33,349 nt of DNA from Propionicimonas sp. Its GTDB lineage: Bacteria; Actinomycetota; Actinomycetes; Propionibacteriales; Propionibacteriaceae. This document shows positions 17,635-26,890 of this stretch, one piece after another. Positions within the stretch are counted from its first letter, which is position 1. Each line of letters opens with the position of its first letter. A model generated the notes under the pieces. That model was not told the DNA's origin and made no database searches. It worked only from the letters and a program-made list of their open reading frames with translations. The translations under genes and the position numbers were made by a program. The stretch is taken from contig JAOATP010000145.1 of the NCBI GenBank assembly GCA_030158185.1, forward strand, positions 1 through 33,349, given 5' to 3'.

Positions 17635-18420
17635 ATGCACCCCTTCCCGACTGTGCGCGCCCGCGCACTCAGCGTCATCACCCTGGCTATCGCTGCCGGT
17701 CTGATGTGCCAGGCTCCGGCCTTCGCGGAAACGACCACCCCGTCCACCCCCTCGACCCCGCAACCCTGCAGCATCTCCAGGCTCTCCAGCACCAATGGTG
17801 TGGAGGACGGAGGCGCCAGGGTCGTCATCACCGGCAGCAACTTCGTCGGCGTCACGGCCGTTGCCTTCGGGACAAGCCCGGCAACCAGCTTCACTGCCAG
17901 CTCGGCCTCGAGCATCACCGCCGTTGCCCCAGCCCTGAAGGCCGGTACCTACAAGGTCGCCGTCACCAACGAGGCGGGCACAACGTTCGCCGCCAAGTAC
18001 ACCGTCCGCACCTTCGAGGCCGAGGTCCTTCGCCTCGTCAACGAGGCCAGGGGCATCTCCCGCAAGTGCGGGAGCTCCCGGTACAAGGCCACCGGCCCGG
18101 TGCGCTGGGACTCCACCCTCGCCAAGGTCGCAACGGCACACAGCCGCGACATGGCCGCCCACGACTTCTTCAGCCACGATTCCCGCAACGGAACCAGCGC
18201 TTTTCAGCGAATGAAGAAGGCCGGATACCGGTACAGCTCCGCCGGAGAGAATATTGCCGCCGGATTCCGCAGCCCCGCCTCCGTCGTGAAGGCCTGGCTG
18301 AAGAGCCCGGGGCATTGCAAGAACCTGATGAATCGCAGCTACGACGAACTCGGCGTCGGCTTCGCCACCGGTGGCACCTATGGAACGTATTGGACCCAGG
18401 ACTTCGGTACTCCGCGCTGA
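17635..18420 (+). CDS. Secreted IPT/TIG + CAP (SCP/PR1) domain protein
   Basis: Signal peptide; TIG-like VVITGSNFVGVTAVAFGTSPATSF; CAP motifs HSRDMAAHDFFSHDSRNG, GENIAAGFRSPASVVKAWLKSPGHCKNLMN, YWTQDFG. Confidence 0.93.
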   Translation: MHPFPTVRARALSVITLAIAAGLMCQAPAFAETTTPSTPSTPQPCSISRLSSTNGVEDGGARVVITGSNFVGVTAVAFGTSPATSFTASSASSITAVAPALKAGTYKVAVTNEAGTTFAAKYTVRTFEAEVLRLVNEARGISRKCGSSRYKATGPVRWDSTLAKVATAHSRDMAAHDFFSHDSRNGTSAFQRMKKAGYRYSSAGENIAAGFRSPASVVKAWLKSPGHCKNLMNRSYDELGVGFATGGTYGTYWTQDFGTPR

Positions 18421-18482
18421 AGCCTGGACAACGGTCGATCCGTCGGGCCCCGCCGGTGCATGTGGGGCTCACCGTTTCGACC

Positions 18483-19553
18483 TCAACGGTCCAGCTGGAC
18501 TCCCCCCGAGGTGCTCCCCCGCACCTCCAGCTGAACCGGCAGCCGCCGGCTGCGCGGGCGTGAAAGGGTGACGTCCGCGCGGCCGGCGACCAGAGCGAGC
18601 AGTGCCTGCGCTGCAGCCCGTCCCTTCGCTTCCACGTCCTGCCGGACGGTGGTCAGCCTCGGCCGGCTCCGCAGGGCGAGTGGGTGGTCGTCGAAGCCGA
18701 CGACGGCAAGGTCTCCGGGCACCCCCAGCCCGGCGTCGGCTGCTGCGGCCATCACCGAGGATGCCAGCACGTCGGTGAGGCACAGCACAGCCGTGGGGCG
18801 GTCAGGGACGGCCAGCATGGCGCGAGCGGCCTCCCGCGCATCCGCGTAGGTGTTGGGCTGGTTGACCCAGAGCGGCACGATGCCTGCAGCGTCCAGGCCC
18901 TCCAGCCAGCCGGCGTGGCGTTCAGCGATCACGCGGATACGGCCCGCCTCGGGCAGCAGTTGCCCGGTCGTCGGACCGGGCTCGTCGCCGAAGCCGCTGG
19001 TGAACAGTGCGATGCGCCGGTGGCCGAGGGCGACGACGTGCCGTGCGGCAGCACGGGCACCGCCGCGATCGTCGATCGTGATCGCAACCCCGCCGCGTGG
19101 AGCGGCCATGTCCACGTAGACCACCGGAAGCCCCCTGCGCTGCAACCAGTCCAGCGCAGGGAGTTCCGGGTCACACGAGAACGCAATGGCGCCGTCCATC
19201 GCGACGTCGCGGGCCGGGACGACCGAGCCTTCCGCGATCGCCGGCACGAGGGTGAGGGCGAGACCGCTCGGCGCGAGTTCGTCCGCGACAGCACCGAGGA
19301 ACCGGGCGGAGACCTCGTCGGCGAGTGAGTAGCGCAACTCCTTGGCCCACAGCACGCCGATCGTGCCTGTCGTTCCGGTGGCAAGGGACCTGGCCGACGG
19401 ATCCGGCCCCAGGTAGCCCAGTTCTGCTGCAACGGCGAGGATGCGTTCCCGCAGGGCGTCCGACAGCTGGTCGGGGCGGGAGAAGGCGTTCGAGACGGTC
19501 ATGCGGCTGACTCCGACGCGCTCGGCGATGGACTGCAGGGTCACCCGTGCCAT
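18483..19553 (-). CDS. LacI family transcriptional regulator
   Basis: MARVTLQSIAERVGVSRMTVSNAFSRPDQLSDALRERILAVAAELGYLGPDPSARSLATG HTH; periplasmic-binding-like domain. Confidence 0.95.
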   Translation of the reverse strand: MARVTLQSIAERVGVSRMTVSNAFSRPDQLSDALRERILAVAAELGYLGPDPSARSLATGTTGTIGVLWAKELRYSLADEVSARFLGAVADELAPSGLALTLVPAIAEGSVVPARDVAMDGAIAFSCDPELPALDWLQRRGLPVVYVDMAAPRGGVAITIDDRGGARAAARHVVALGHRRIALFTSGFGDEPGPTTGQLLPEAGRIRVIAERHAGWLEGLDAAGIVPLWVNQPNTYADAREAARAMLAVPDRPTAVLCLTDVLASSVMAAAADAGLGVPGDLAVVGFDDHPLALRSRPRLTTVRQDVEAKGRAAAQALLALVAGRADVTLSRPRSRRLPVQLEVRGSTSGGVQLDR

Positions 19554-19570
19554 CGCCCTCACCCTCCGCT

Positions 19571-19625
19571 TGAAATCCACCTGCTCGGCAGTCTATCTTT
19601 ACCGGTACAGACTATAGCGGTAAAG
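19571..19625 (+). promoter_or_regulatory. Promoter (TTGAAA-17-TATCTT) with LacI-type double operator
   Basis: -35 TTGAAA 19571-19576, -10 TATCTT 19594-19599; TTTACCGGTA 19598-19607 and its inverted copy TAGCGGTAAA 19615-19624. Confidence 0.75.
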
Positions 19626-19635
19626 AAAGGTTCCG

Positions 19636-21315
19636 ATGTCGCTTCCCACCAGCACAGTCCAGGCCGACCCGCAGTGGTGGCGTCGGGCGGTCGTGTACCA
19701 GATCTACCCACGAAGCTTCGCAGACAGCAACGGTGACGGCATCGGCGACATCAACGGCATTCGCGAAAGGCTGCCCCACCTCGCAGCCCTCGGAGTGGAC
19801 GCGATCTGGATCAACCCCTGGTACCCGTCCCCGATGAAGGACGCGGGCTACGACGTCTCCGACTACCGCGACATCGAGCCGGTGTTCGGCACCATGGCAG
19901 ACGCTGAGGCGCTGATCGCAGAGGCGCACGCCGCCGGCATCCGGGTGGTCCTCGACATCGTCCCCAACCACACCTCCGACCAGCACCGCTGGTTCACGGC
20001 GGCACTGGCCGCAGCACCCGGCTCGCCCGAGCGTGCACGCTTCATCTTCCGCGATGGACGCGGCGTTGACGGCTCCGAGCCGCCCAACGACTGGATGAGC
20101 GAGTTCGGCGGGCCGGCCTGGACGCGGGTGACCGAGGCCGACGGAACCCCGGGGCAGTGGTACCTGCGCCTCTTCGCGCCGGAGCAGCCGGACGTCAACT
20201 GGGACCACCCGGACATCCGTGAGGAGTTCGAGCAGACGCTCCGGTTCTGGTTCGACCGCGGCGTCGACGGCTTCCGCATCGACGTCGCCCACGGCCTGGT
20301 CAAGGACGAGGACCTCTCCGACATCAACGGCCTGCCCTTCCCGCTGCCCGACGACACCCCGGACGGGGTGGAGCACCCGCACTGGGACCAGCCCGGCGTG
20401 CACGACATCTTCCGGTCCTGGCGCCGCGTCGCCGACTCCTACGACGGGCCGCGCGTCTTCTGCGGCGAGATCTGGGTGGGACGCGACCACCGGCTCACCG
20501 CCTACCTCCGCGCCGACGAGCTGCACACCGCCTTCAACTTCAACTTCCTGATGGCTCCCTGGCTCGCAGCCCCGCTGCGCGCGACCATCTCGTCGACCCT
20601 GGCAGCCCACGTCGCCGTCGGGGCACCGGCCACCTGGGTGCTCGGCAACCACGACGTCTGCCGTCCGGTGTCCCGCTACGCCCGCCCCCAGGAACTACTG
20701 CAGCCCGGCTTCCCGAACCTGCAGCCCTACCTCGCACTGCCCGCCGACATCGAGGCCGGACGCCGGCGCGCCCGCGCCGCAGCCCTGCTCAGCCTCGCGC
20801 TGCCCGGCGGGGCCTACGTCTACCAGGGCGAGGAACTCGGCCTCGCCGAGGTCGAGGACATGCCGGCGGAGGCGCGTCAGGACCCGATCTTCGCCGGCAC
20901 CGGAGGCGCCAACGTCGGGCGCGACGGCTGCCGGGTGCCACTGCCCTGGACGCCGACCGGCGACAGCTACGGCTTCGGCCCGGACGGCGGTGCGCCGACC
21001 TGGCTGCCACAGCCGGCGGAATTCGGTGAGCTCGCAGCGTCCGTGCAGGACGGGGACCCGGCTTCTGTCCTCACGCTGTACCGGACTGCGCTGAAGCTCC
21101 GCGCCGGCCATCCGGCGCTCGGCGACGGCGAGCTGGAGTGGCTGGAGGCGGGCGACGCCGTCCTCGCCTTCCGCCGCGATCCCGGCTTCGCCTGCTGGGT
21201 GAACCTGGGGTCCGAGCCGGTGGCGCTCCCTGACGGGGCGACACTGCTCCTTGCGAGCCAGGACCTCATCGACGGCCGGCTGCCGGCGGACACGGCGGCC
21301 TGGCTGGCCCTCTGA
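19636..21315 (+). CDS. Glycoside hydrolase family 13 (alpha-glucosidase/oligo-1,6-glucosidase-like)
   Basis: WWRRAVVYQIYPRSFADSNGDGIGD, VVLDIVPNHTS, DGFRIDVAHG, FCGEIWV, LGNHDVCR. Confidence 0.95.
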   Translation: MSLPTSTVQADPQWWRRAVVYQIYPRSFADSNGDGIGDINGIRERLPHLAALGVDAIWINPWYPSPMKDAGYDVSDYRDIEPVFGTMADAEALIAEAHAAGIRVVLDIVPNHTSDQHRWFTAALAAAPGSPERARFIFRDGRGVDGSEPPNDWMSEFGGPAWTRVTEADGTPGQWYLRLFAPEQPDVNWDHPDIREEFEQTLRFWFDRGVDGFRIDVAHGLVKDEDLSDINGLPFPLPDDTPDGVEHPHWDQPGVHDIFRSWRRVADSYDGPRVFCGEIWVGRDHRLTAYLRADELHTAFNFNFLMAPWLAAPLRATISSTLAAHVAVGAPATWVLGNHDVCRPVSRYARPQELLQPGFPNLQPYLALPADIEAGRRRARAAALLSLALPGGAYVYQGEELGLAEVEDMPAEARQDPIFAGTGGANVGRDGCRVPLPWTPTGDSYGFGPDGGAPTWLPQPAEFGELAASVQDGDPASVLTLYRTALKLRAGHPALGDGELEWLEAGDAVLAFRRDPGFACWVNLGSEPVALPDGATLLLASQDLIDGRLPADTAAWLAL

Positions 21316-21352
21316 GTCGGCCGGTCCGGTCAGGAACCGGCCGGCGTGGGAA

Positions 21353-21397
21353 GACGAAGGGGCCGGGGAAGCGTGATCGCTTCCCCGGCCCCTCGTC
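21353..21397. terminator. Bidirectional-looking strong hairpin between convergent genes
   Basis: GACGAAGGGGCCGGGGAAGCG-TGAT-CGCTTCCCCGGCCCCTCGTC. Confidence 0.85.
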
Positions 21398-21404
21398 AGC
21401 AGTG

Positions 21405-21872
21405 TCAGGCGTTCGAGGTCACCAGCACCGGCTCCTCGGCCGACCGAGGTGCCGCAACGAGGCGAAGGCCCCAGCCGAGCAGGATGGCGAGTGCGCCGAC
21501 ACCGATGGCGAACAGGGCCACGCCGAAGGCGATCACGGACGTGAAGAGGGACGACCGCAGGAACGAGCCGTTCATGGCGGTGGCGCGCAGCGGGTCTTCC
21601 TTGTCGAGCTGGGCGTAGGTCTTGCCGCCGGTGGCCTTGAGGGCGTGGCCGTTGATGACGTCCGCCTGGACGAAGGCCTCGAGCGGACCGGTGACCTTGG
21701 CTCCGGCGAACATGGGAGCGTCGGCGGAGACCGTGATGTTCTCTGCTGCGAGCTTGGTGCTGACCATCCCCCAGGTGACGGCTCCTGCGATGATCATCAC
21801 CGCCCCGATGATGATGCTGACGAGGCCGAGCACGCGGACCTGCTTGCCGGTGCCGGCGGAGATGGTGGCCAT
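21405..21872 (-). CDS. Small two-TM integral membrane protein (actinobacterial family often auto-labelled aromatic ring-opening dioxygenase LigA)
   Basis: MATISAGTGKQVRVLGLVSIIIGAVMIIAGAVTWGMVSTKLAAENITVSADAP..., two hydrophobic segments. Confidence 0.85.
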   Translation of the reverse strand: MATISAGTGKQVRVLGLVSIIIGAVMIIAGAVTWGMVSTKLAAENITVSADAPMFAGAKVTGPLEAFVQADVINGHALKATGGKTYAQLDKEDPLRATAMNGSFLRSSLFTSVIAFGVALFAIGVGALAILLGWGLRLVAAPRSAEEPVLVTSNA

Positions 21873-21916
21873 ATCTTTACTCCTTTGGGGGGAGGCGGCC
21901 GAGCGGCCGCCGCGAC

Positions 21917-21935
21917 TTAGGTAAGGCTAACCTGT
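21917..21935. promoter_or_regulatory. DtxR/IdeR-type iron box
   Basis: TTAGGTAAGGCTAACCTGT, 16/19 identical to consensus TTAGGTTAGGCTAACCTAA. Confidence 0.85.
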
Positions 21936-22053
21936 GCTACGCAAGATTGCCACCCCAAATGGAAGAAGTTTCAACTTGCGTCCCGCATCGCGTCCGCCCC
22001 GGCGCCCGGGCCCCCCGATGCGTAGGGTGACCGGCGGAGAGGAGCAGCAATCC

Positions 22054-22566
22054 ATGACCGCCCTGATCGTGACCGAATCGCTGTTCGGCAACACCCTGGC
22101 GATCGCGGAGGCCATCGGCAGCGGCATCGCAGAGGTGCACGGCCCGGAAGCTGTGCGCGTCCTGCACGCCTCCCGGGCACCCTCCGAGCTGCCGACCGAC
22201 CTGGACCTCCTCGTGATCGGGGCGCCCACCCACCTGCTCTCGCTGCCGAACGCCGGCAGCCGTCACGACGCCGAGGGCAAGGGTGCACCCCAGGTGCAGG
22301 CGACCGGCGTCCGCGAGTGGATCGAGTCGGTCACGATTCCCTCCGGGTTGCTGGTCGCGACCTTCGACACCTCGATCCCCGACCGCATCGGCCTCGGCAC
22401 AGCCGCCGGAGCAGCGGCACGGGCACTGCGCCGCAGGGGCGCCGAGGCGTCCGTCGGCCCGTCCTTCTTCGTCACCGGGATGGAGGGTCCCCTCGCCGAC
22501 GGCGAGCTGGGCCGGGCCACAGCCTGGGGACGCGAACTGGCCGGCGCGCTGGCCTCCACGGCCTGA
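22054..22566 (+). CDS. Flavodoxin family protein
   Basis: MTALIVTESLFGNTLAIAEAIGSGI FMN-phosphate loop; LDLLVIGAPTHLLSLP; GGAGAGGAG-like RBS. Confidence 0.9.
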   Translation: MTALIVTESLFGNTLAIAEAIGSGIAEVHGPEAVRVLHASRAPSELPTDLDLLVIGAPTHLLSLPNAGSRHDAEGKGAPQVQATGVREWIESVTIPSGLLVATFDTSIPDRIGLGTAAGAAARALRRRGAEASVGPSFFVTGMEGPLADGELGRATAWGRELAGALASTA

Positions 22567-22672
22567 GCCTCTTTCATCACTTGAGGGTTTCCGCGGTCGG
22601 GCCTCGCAGCCGGGCCACCCTTCCCTTATCCTTGGAAGACCCGGGCCCCCTCCCGGGACTGGAAGGGCGCGA

Positions 22673-24409
22673 ATGCCGAAGCTGATTGTGAGTCGCTTCT
22701 GGGCCGTCCCTACCCTCATCCTGGCCCTGCTGCTGTCGTTCGTCGCAGCCACTCCTGCGCAGGCTGCCGACCGCACCAGCAAGACGGAGGCCCGACGCGT
22801 CGACCGGGTGAAGACCCCGAAGCTGAAATGGGTCGAGGCCGAGGAGGGTTCCGGCTACGCGGCAACGGTGAAGGTCCCCCGCGACTACGACAAGCCCACG
22901 GGCGCTACGGTCACCCTTGCCCTGTTCAAGGTGCCCGCAGCCGATCCCGCGAGGCGCATCGGCACGCTGTTCCTCAACCCCGGCGGCCCCGGAGGCTCCG
23001 GCGTCGACATCGCACTGGCAGCGACGAGCTTCCTCTCCCAGTCGGTGCTCGACCGGTTCGACATCATCGGCTTCGACCCACGGGGCACCAACGCCTCCAG
23101 CAGGGTGCGCTGCTTCTCCAGCAGTGGACGCCAGGGCGCTGCGCTCGCCGGCATGAGTTCCGCCTTCCCCAGCACGGGGACTGAGGAGAAGAGCTTCATC
23201 GCAGCAGGCAAGAAGCTCGCCAGCGGCTGCTCCGGCTACGGCGCAGCGATGGCCTCCTCGATGTCGACGGCCGAGGTCGCCCGCGACCTGGACGTCCTGC
23301 GGCGCGCGGTCGGCGACGCCAAGCTGAACTACCTCGGGTACTCCTACGGCAGCTACCTCGGCGCGGTGTACGCCAACATGTTCCCCGACCGCTTCCGCGC
23401 GATGGTCATCGACGGCGTGCTCGACCCGGCGGCCTACGCCGGCACCAAGGCCACGCGTTCGGTGCCGACGAGCCTGCGCATCAGGTCCGCGGAGGCCTCC
23501 TGGAAGGCACTCACCGACGGGCTTGCTGCGTGCCAGGCCGCCGGCCCCGGCTACTGCCCGCTCGCCAACGCCCGCGGCGACTTCGACCAGGTGGCCGCAG
23601 CACTGAAGGCCGCTCCCAGGGGCATCCCGATCTACAACGGCTCCGAGGTCCTCAACTACACCTACACCGACTTCATCTCCGACGTGCTCAGCGCGCTGTA
23701 CTACCCCGACGGCATGGACTGGGTCGCGAGCGTTGTCGCAACCCTGAAGTCGATCGTCACCAGCAGCGACACCGGAACGATCACCGCCTCGACATCCAAG
23801 CTGGACACGCTGGTCAGGGGCTTCCACCGGGTCACCGGCCTCGGGCTGGACGACAGCTCCTACGACAACAGCCTCGAGGCCTACTCCGGTGTGATGTGCA
23901 CCGACACGTGGCATTCCGGCGACCCCAACAGCTGGATCGCCGCGAACGCAAGGGCCGCAGCGAAGGCCCCCCACTTCGCCCGCATCTGGGGCTGGTCGGA
24001 CGTGCAGTGCGCCACCAACTACTGGAAGGCGAAGGACGAGGACGCCTACCACGGCACGTTCAGCAAGCGGACGGCCTCCCCGGTGATGATCGTCGGCAAC
24101 TACCACGACCCGGCAACCAACTACACCGGCGCGGAGGCAGCGAAGCGCCTGATGCCGAACAGCTACCTCGTCAAGAGCGACTCCTGGGGGCACACCGCCT
24201 ACGGCACCTCCGACTGCGTGACCGACCGGGTGGACGCCTACCTGCTCGGGCTCGCGAGGCCGGCGGACAGCGTGTGCGTCGGCAACGTCATACCGTTCAC
24301 GGCGCCGCTGGCGACGATGTCGCTCGCCCGCACCGGAGGGCTGTCACGGGTGCTGCCGAACCGGCGGGGCCTGCCGCCGGTCGTCGCGCCGCAGCCCGAA
24401 ACCCCCTGA
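22673..24409 (+). CDS. Secreted S33-family alpha/beta hydrolase (tripeptidyl aminopeptidase-like)
   Basis: Signal peptide ending ATPAQAA; FLNPGGPGGSGVD, YLGYSYGSYLGAVYANMFPDRFRAMVIDGVLDP, C-terminal SWGHTAYG catalytic His. Confidence 0.93.
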   Translation: MPKLIVSRFWAVPTLILALLLSFVAATPAQAADRTSKTEARRVDRVKTPKLKWVEAEEGSGYAATVKVPRDYDKPTGATVTLALFKVPAADPARRIGTLFLNPGGPGGSGVDIALAATSFLSQSVLDRFDIIGFDPRGTNASSRVRCFSSSGRQGAALAGMSSAFPSTGTEEKSFIAAGKKLASGCSGYGAAMASSMSTAEVARDLDVLRRAVGDAKLNYLGYSYGSYLGAVYANMFPDRFRAMVIDGVLDPAAYAGTKATRSVPTSLRIRSAEASWKALTDGLAACQAAGPGYCPLANARGDFDQVAAALKAAPRGIPIYNGSEVLNYTYTDFISDVLSALYYPDGMDWVASVVATLKSIVTSSDTGTITASTSKLDTLVRGFHRVTGLGLDDSSYDNSLEAYSGVMCTDTWHSGDPNSWIAANARAAAKAPHFARIWGWSDVQCATNYWKAKDEDAYHGTFSKRTASPVMIVGNYHDPATNYTGAEAAKRLMPNSYLVKSDSWGHTAYGTSDCVTDRVDAYLLGLARPADSVCVGNVIPFTAPLATMSLARTGGLSRVLPNRRGLPPVVAPQPETP

Positions 24410-24418
24410 CCCGGCCGC

Positions 24419-24916
24419 TCAGGCCAGTTGCTTGCGCAGGTACACGAGGGTCACCCGCTCGTCGACCCTCACCCGCCGCTGCTCCACATAGCCGGCGCGG
24501 GCATACAACCGCAGGTTGGACGCGCTGAGGTGCCCGGTGAACAGCAGCGCCTCCTCGGCCTCCGCCACGGACTCGGCCCGCGACAGCAGGAGGGCCCCGA
24601 GGCCGCGTCCCTGCTGGTCGGGAGCGACCGAGAGCCGGGCGATGTGCAGGCTCCTCCCCTCCACCCGCACCCGCACCGAACCGACGACGCGGACCCCGTC
24701 CAGCGCGACGAGGCCGAGGCTGCTGTCGAGCTCGTTCACGAGCTGCTCGCGCGACTCCCGCAGCGGGGGCAGTGACGGGTCGTCGTAGAGCTGCGCCTCG
24801 ATGGAGAACGCGGCGCGCTGCACGGCCAGCACGGCGTCCACATCGCCCACCACCATCGGTCGTACCACCACTGCCAACTGCACAGGAAACACCCCCGTCT
24901 TGCCGATGGGTGACAT
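24419..24916 (-). CDS. GNAT family N-acetyltransferase
   Basis: LHIARLSVAPDQQGRGLGALLLSRAESVAEAEEALLFTGHLSASNLRLYARAGY. Confidence 0.9.
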   Translation of the reverse strand: MSPIGKTGVFPVQLAVVVRPMVVGDVDAVLAVQRAAFSIEAQLYDDPSLPPLRESREQLVNELDSSLGLVALDGVRVVGSVRVRVEGRSLHIARLSVAPDQQGRGLGALLLSRAESVAEAEEALLFTGHLSASNLRLYARAGYVEQRRVRVDERVTLVYLRKQLA

Positions 24917-25009
24917 CGTCCCCCATTCGCGCCACCCTGCTGCGTAGTTCTACTCCGTCCGCGAGGAACGGACGAGGACGGATGCCCCTGTCGTACAGGG
25001 TTTGGACGC

Positions 25010-25319
25010 CCTATGGTGAAATACACCAAGGGGGAGGCACCTGCCCAGCGGGTAGCCCGACCGAGTCCGCAGCACAACCGGGGGGACGTGCGCGGGACAA
25101 CTCAAGGCGACGGACCGAGCCGGCACAACGGCATGCGCGACTGGCCTCAAGCGCCAGGACCCGGATCGGATGTCGCAGAGGTCCCAGGACTCGCGGGCTG
25201 CCTGATGGCAGTCTCCGGAGTGATCGGTCGCGGGGTGGGGGCTTCGCACCGATGAGAGTAACGATCGGGGAGCCAAGGTGTTGCCGGCCCGGAATATCTC
25301 CGGGCCGGCTTTCCTTCTT
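25010..25319 (+). ncRNA. Candidate structured leader or small RNA upstream of MFS gene (boundaries approximate)
   Basis: ~480-bp intergenic gap with serial hairpins (CTGGC-CTCAA-GCGCCAG; CTGCC-TGAT-GGCAG; GGTG-GGGGCTTCG-CACC; CCGAT-N10-ATCGG) ending in an intrinsic terminator. Confidence 0.5.
25283..25319 (+). terminator. Intrinsic terminator 5' of MFS gene
   Basis: GCCGGCCCGG-AATATCT-CCGGGCCGGC followed by TTTCCTTCTT. Confidence 0.9.
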
Positions 25320-25395
25320 GTTGTGTCCGTCGCAGTTGGTCGCCCGGGGGCGACCCGGGACCCGCGCACTCCGTCATCGAACCGGAAGCCCACTC

Positions 25396-26880
25396 ATGGC
25401 ACACACCGAAACCGCACCTGTGGGATCGCCGTCCGTCACCCCGTCACGCCCCGACAAGCTGCCGGCCCAGTCGATCCGCGTCCTCACGGTGCTGCTCATC
25501 GGTGCATTCGTGGTCATCCTGAACGAGACGGCGCTGAACGTCGCGCTCTCGCGCATCATGGTCGACCTCAGCATCGACGAGCGCACGGCGCAGTGGCTGA
25601 CCACCGGCTTCATGCTGACCATGGCCGTGGTGATCCCGATCACCGGCTGGATCATGGAACGACTGCCGACCCGGGCGGTGTTCACGCTCGCCATGTCGCT
25701 GTTCAGTGCCGGCACCCTGCTGGCAGCCCTCGGCTGGGGCTTCCCCAGCCTGCTGGCCGGCAGGCTCGTGCAGGCCAGCGGCACGGCGATCATGATGCCG
25801 CTGCTGATGACAACCGTCATGGAGCTGGTGCCGCCGGGTGCGCGCGGACGGGTGATGGGCACGATCAGCCTCGTCATCTCCGCGGCCCCTGCGATCGGCC
25901 CCACCGTCTCCGGCCTGATCCTGCAGTTCCTGCCGTGGCGCTTCGTCTTCGTCCTCGTCCTGCCGATCGCGCTGGCCATCCTCGTCGTCGGGCTGCGCCA
26001 GGTGCCCAACCTCAACGAGCCCGTGATGGTGAAATTGGATGCCGTCAGCGTCCCGCTCGCCGGGTTCGGGTTCGGCGGTCTCGTGTACGGGCTCAGCCTC
26101 ATCGGGAGCCCCACCGCCGGCTGGGGGGTGGAGATCGCCCTCGCCATCGGCACGGTCTCACTCGGCCTGTTCATCTGGCGGCAACTCGTGCTGCAGCGCA
26201 CCGACTCCGCGCTGCTCGACCTGCGCACCTTCAGCTACCCGATCTTCACGACGGCGATCGGGGTGATGGGCCTCGCCATGGCAGGGCTGTTCGGCACGAT
26301 CATCGCCCTGCCGCTGATCCTGCAGCAGGTGATGCACGCCGAGCCCCTCTACGTCGGGCTGCTGCTCCTGCCCGGTGCGCTGCTGACCGGGTTGCTCGGT
26401 CCGGTGGTCGGGCGCCTCTACGACCGCGTCGGCCCGCGATGGCTGGTCGTCCCCGGATCGGTGGCCGTCGGCGTCGGGTTCGTGCTGTTCGCCCAGGTGG
26501 CCGTGACGACGCCCTGGTGGTGGCTGCTGATCGCCCACCTGTGCCTGAGCCTCGGGCTGGCGTTCATGTTCACCCCGCTGTTCACGATCTCGCTCGGCGC
26601 CCTGCCCCCGTACCTGTACAGCCATGGCTCCGCCGTGGTGGGCACGGTGCAGCAGGTGGCCGGCGCAGCGGGCACGGCACTGTTCGTCACGGTGATGTCG
26701 ACCGTCGCTGCCGGCCAGCCCGCGGGAACGAGTGCAGAGGTCGCCCTCGCCACGGGCGCCCGCACCTCGTTCATGACCGTCGGCGCGATCTGGGTGGCAG
26801 CGATCGTCGCGTCGTTCTTCCTGAGCAAGCCGGAGGAGACCGTCCCGGCCCATGAGGTTGTGCCCGCCGCGCACGCGTAG
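25396..26880 (+). CDS. MFS transporter, DHA2 (EmrB/QacA-like) family
   Basis: LNETALNVALSRIMVDLSIDERTAQWLTTGFMLTMAVVIPITGWIMERLPTRAVF...; multiple TM segments. Confidence 0.94.
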   Translation: MAHTETAPVGSPSVTPSRPDKLPAQSIRVLTVLLIGAFVVILNETALNVALSRIMVDLSIDERTAQWLTTGFMLTMAVVIPITGWIMERLPTRAVFTLAMSLFSAGTLLAALGWGFPSLLAGRLVQASGTAIMMPLLMTTVMELVPPGARGRVMGTISLVISAAPAIGPTVSGLILQFLPWRFVFVLVLPIALAILVVGLRQVPNLNEPVMVKLDAVSVPLAGFGFGGLVYGLSLIGSPTAGWGVEIALAIGTVSLGLFIWRQLVLQRTDSALLDLRTFSYPIFTTAIGVMGLAMAGLFGTIIALPLILQQVMHAEPLYVGLLLLPGALLTGLLGPVVGRLYDRVGPRWLVVPGSVAVGVGFVLFAQVAVTTPWWWLLIAHLCLSLGLAFMFTPLFTISLGALPPYLYSHGSAVVGTVQQVAGAAGTALFVTVMSTVAAGQPAGTSAEVALATGARTSFMTVGAIWVAAIVASFFLSKPEETVPAHEVVPAAHA

Positions 26881-26890
26881 GCTCACGGGC

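Noticed and set aside
21405-21872. Aromatic ring-opening dioxygenase
   Set aside because: No LigA/LigB catalytic features; small two-TM protein, so the common database name should not be taken as function.
25040-25100. ydaO-type c-di-AMP riboswitch in the MFS leader
   Set aside because: CCGACCGAGTCCGCAGCACAACCGGGG loosely resembles the 3' core, but the invariant GUCAGCUAAC and GGGGUGAAUC elements are not matched.
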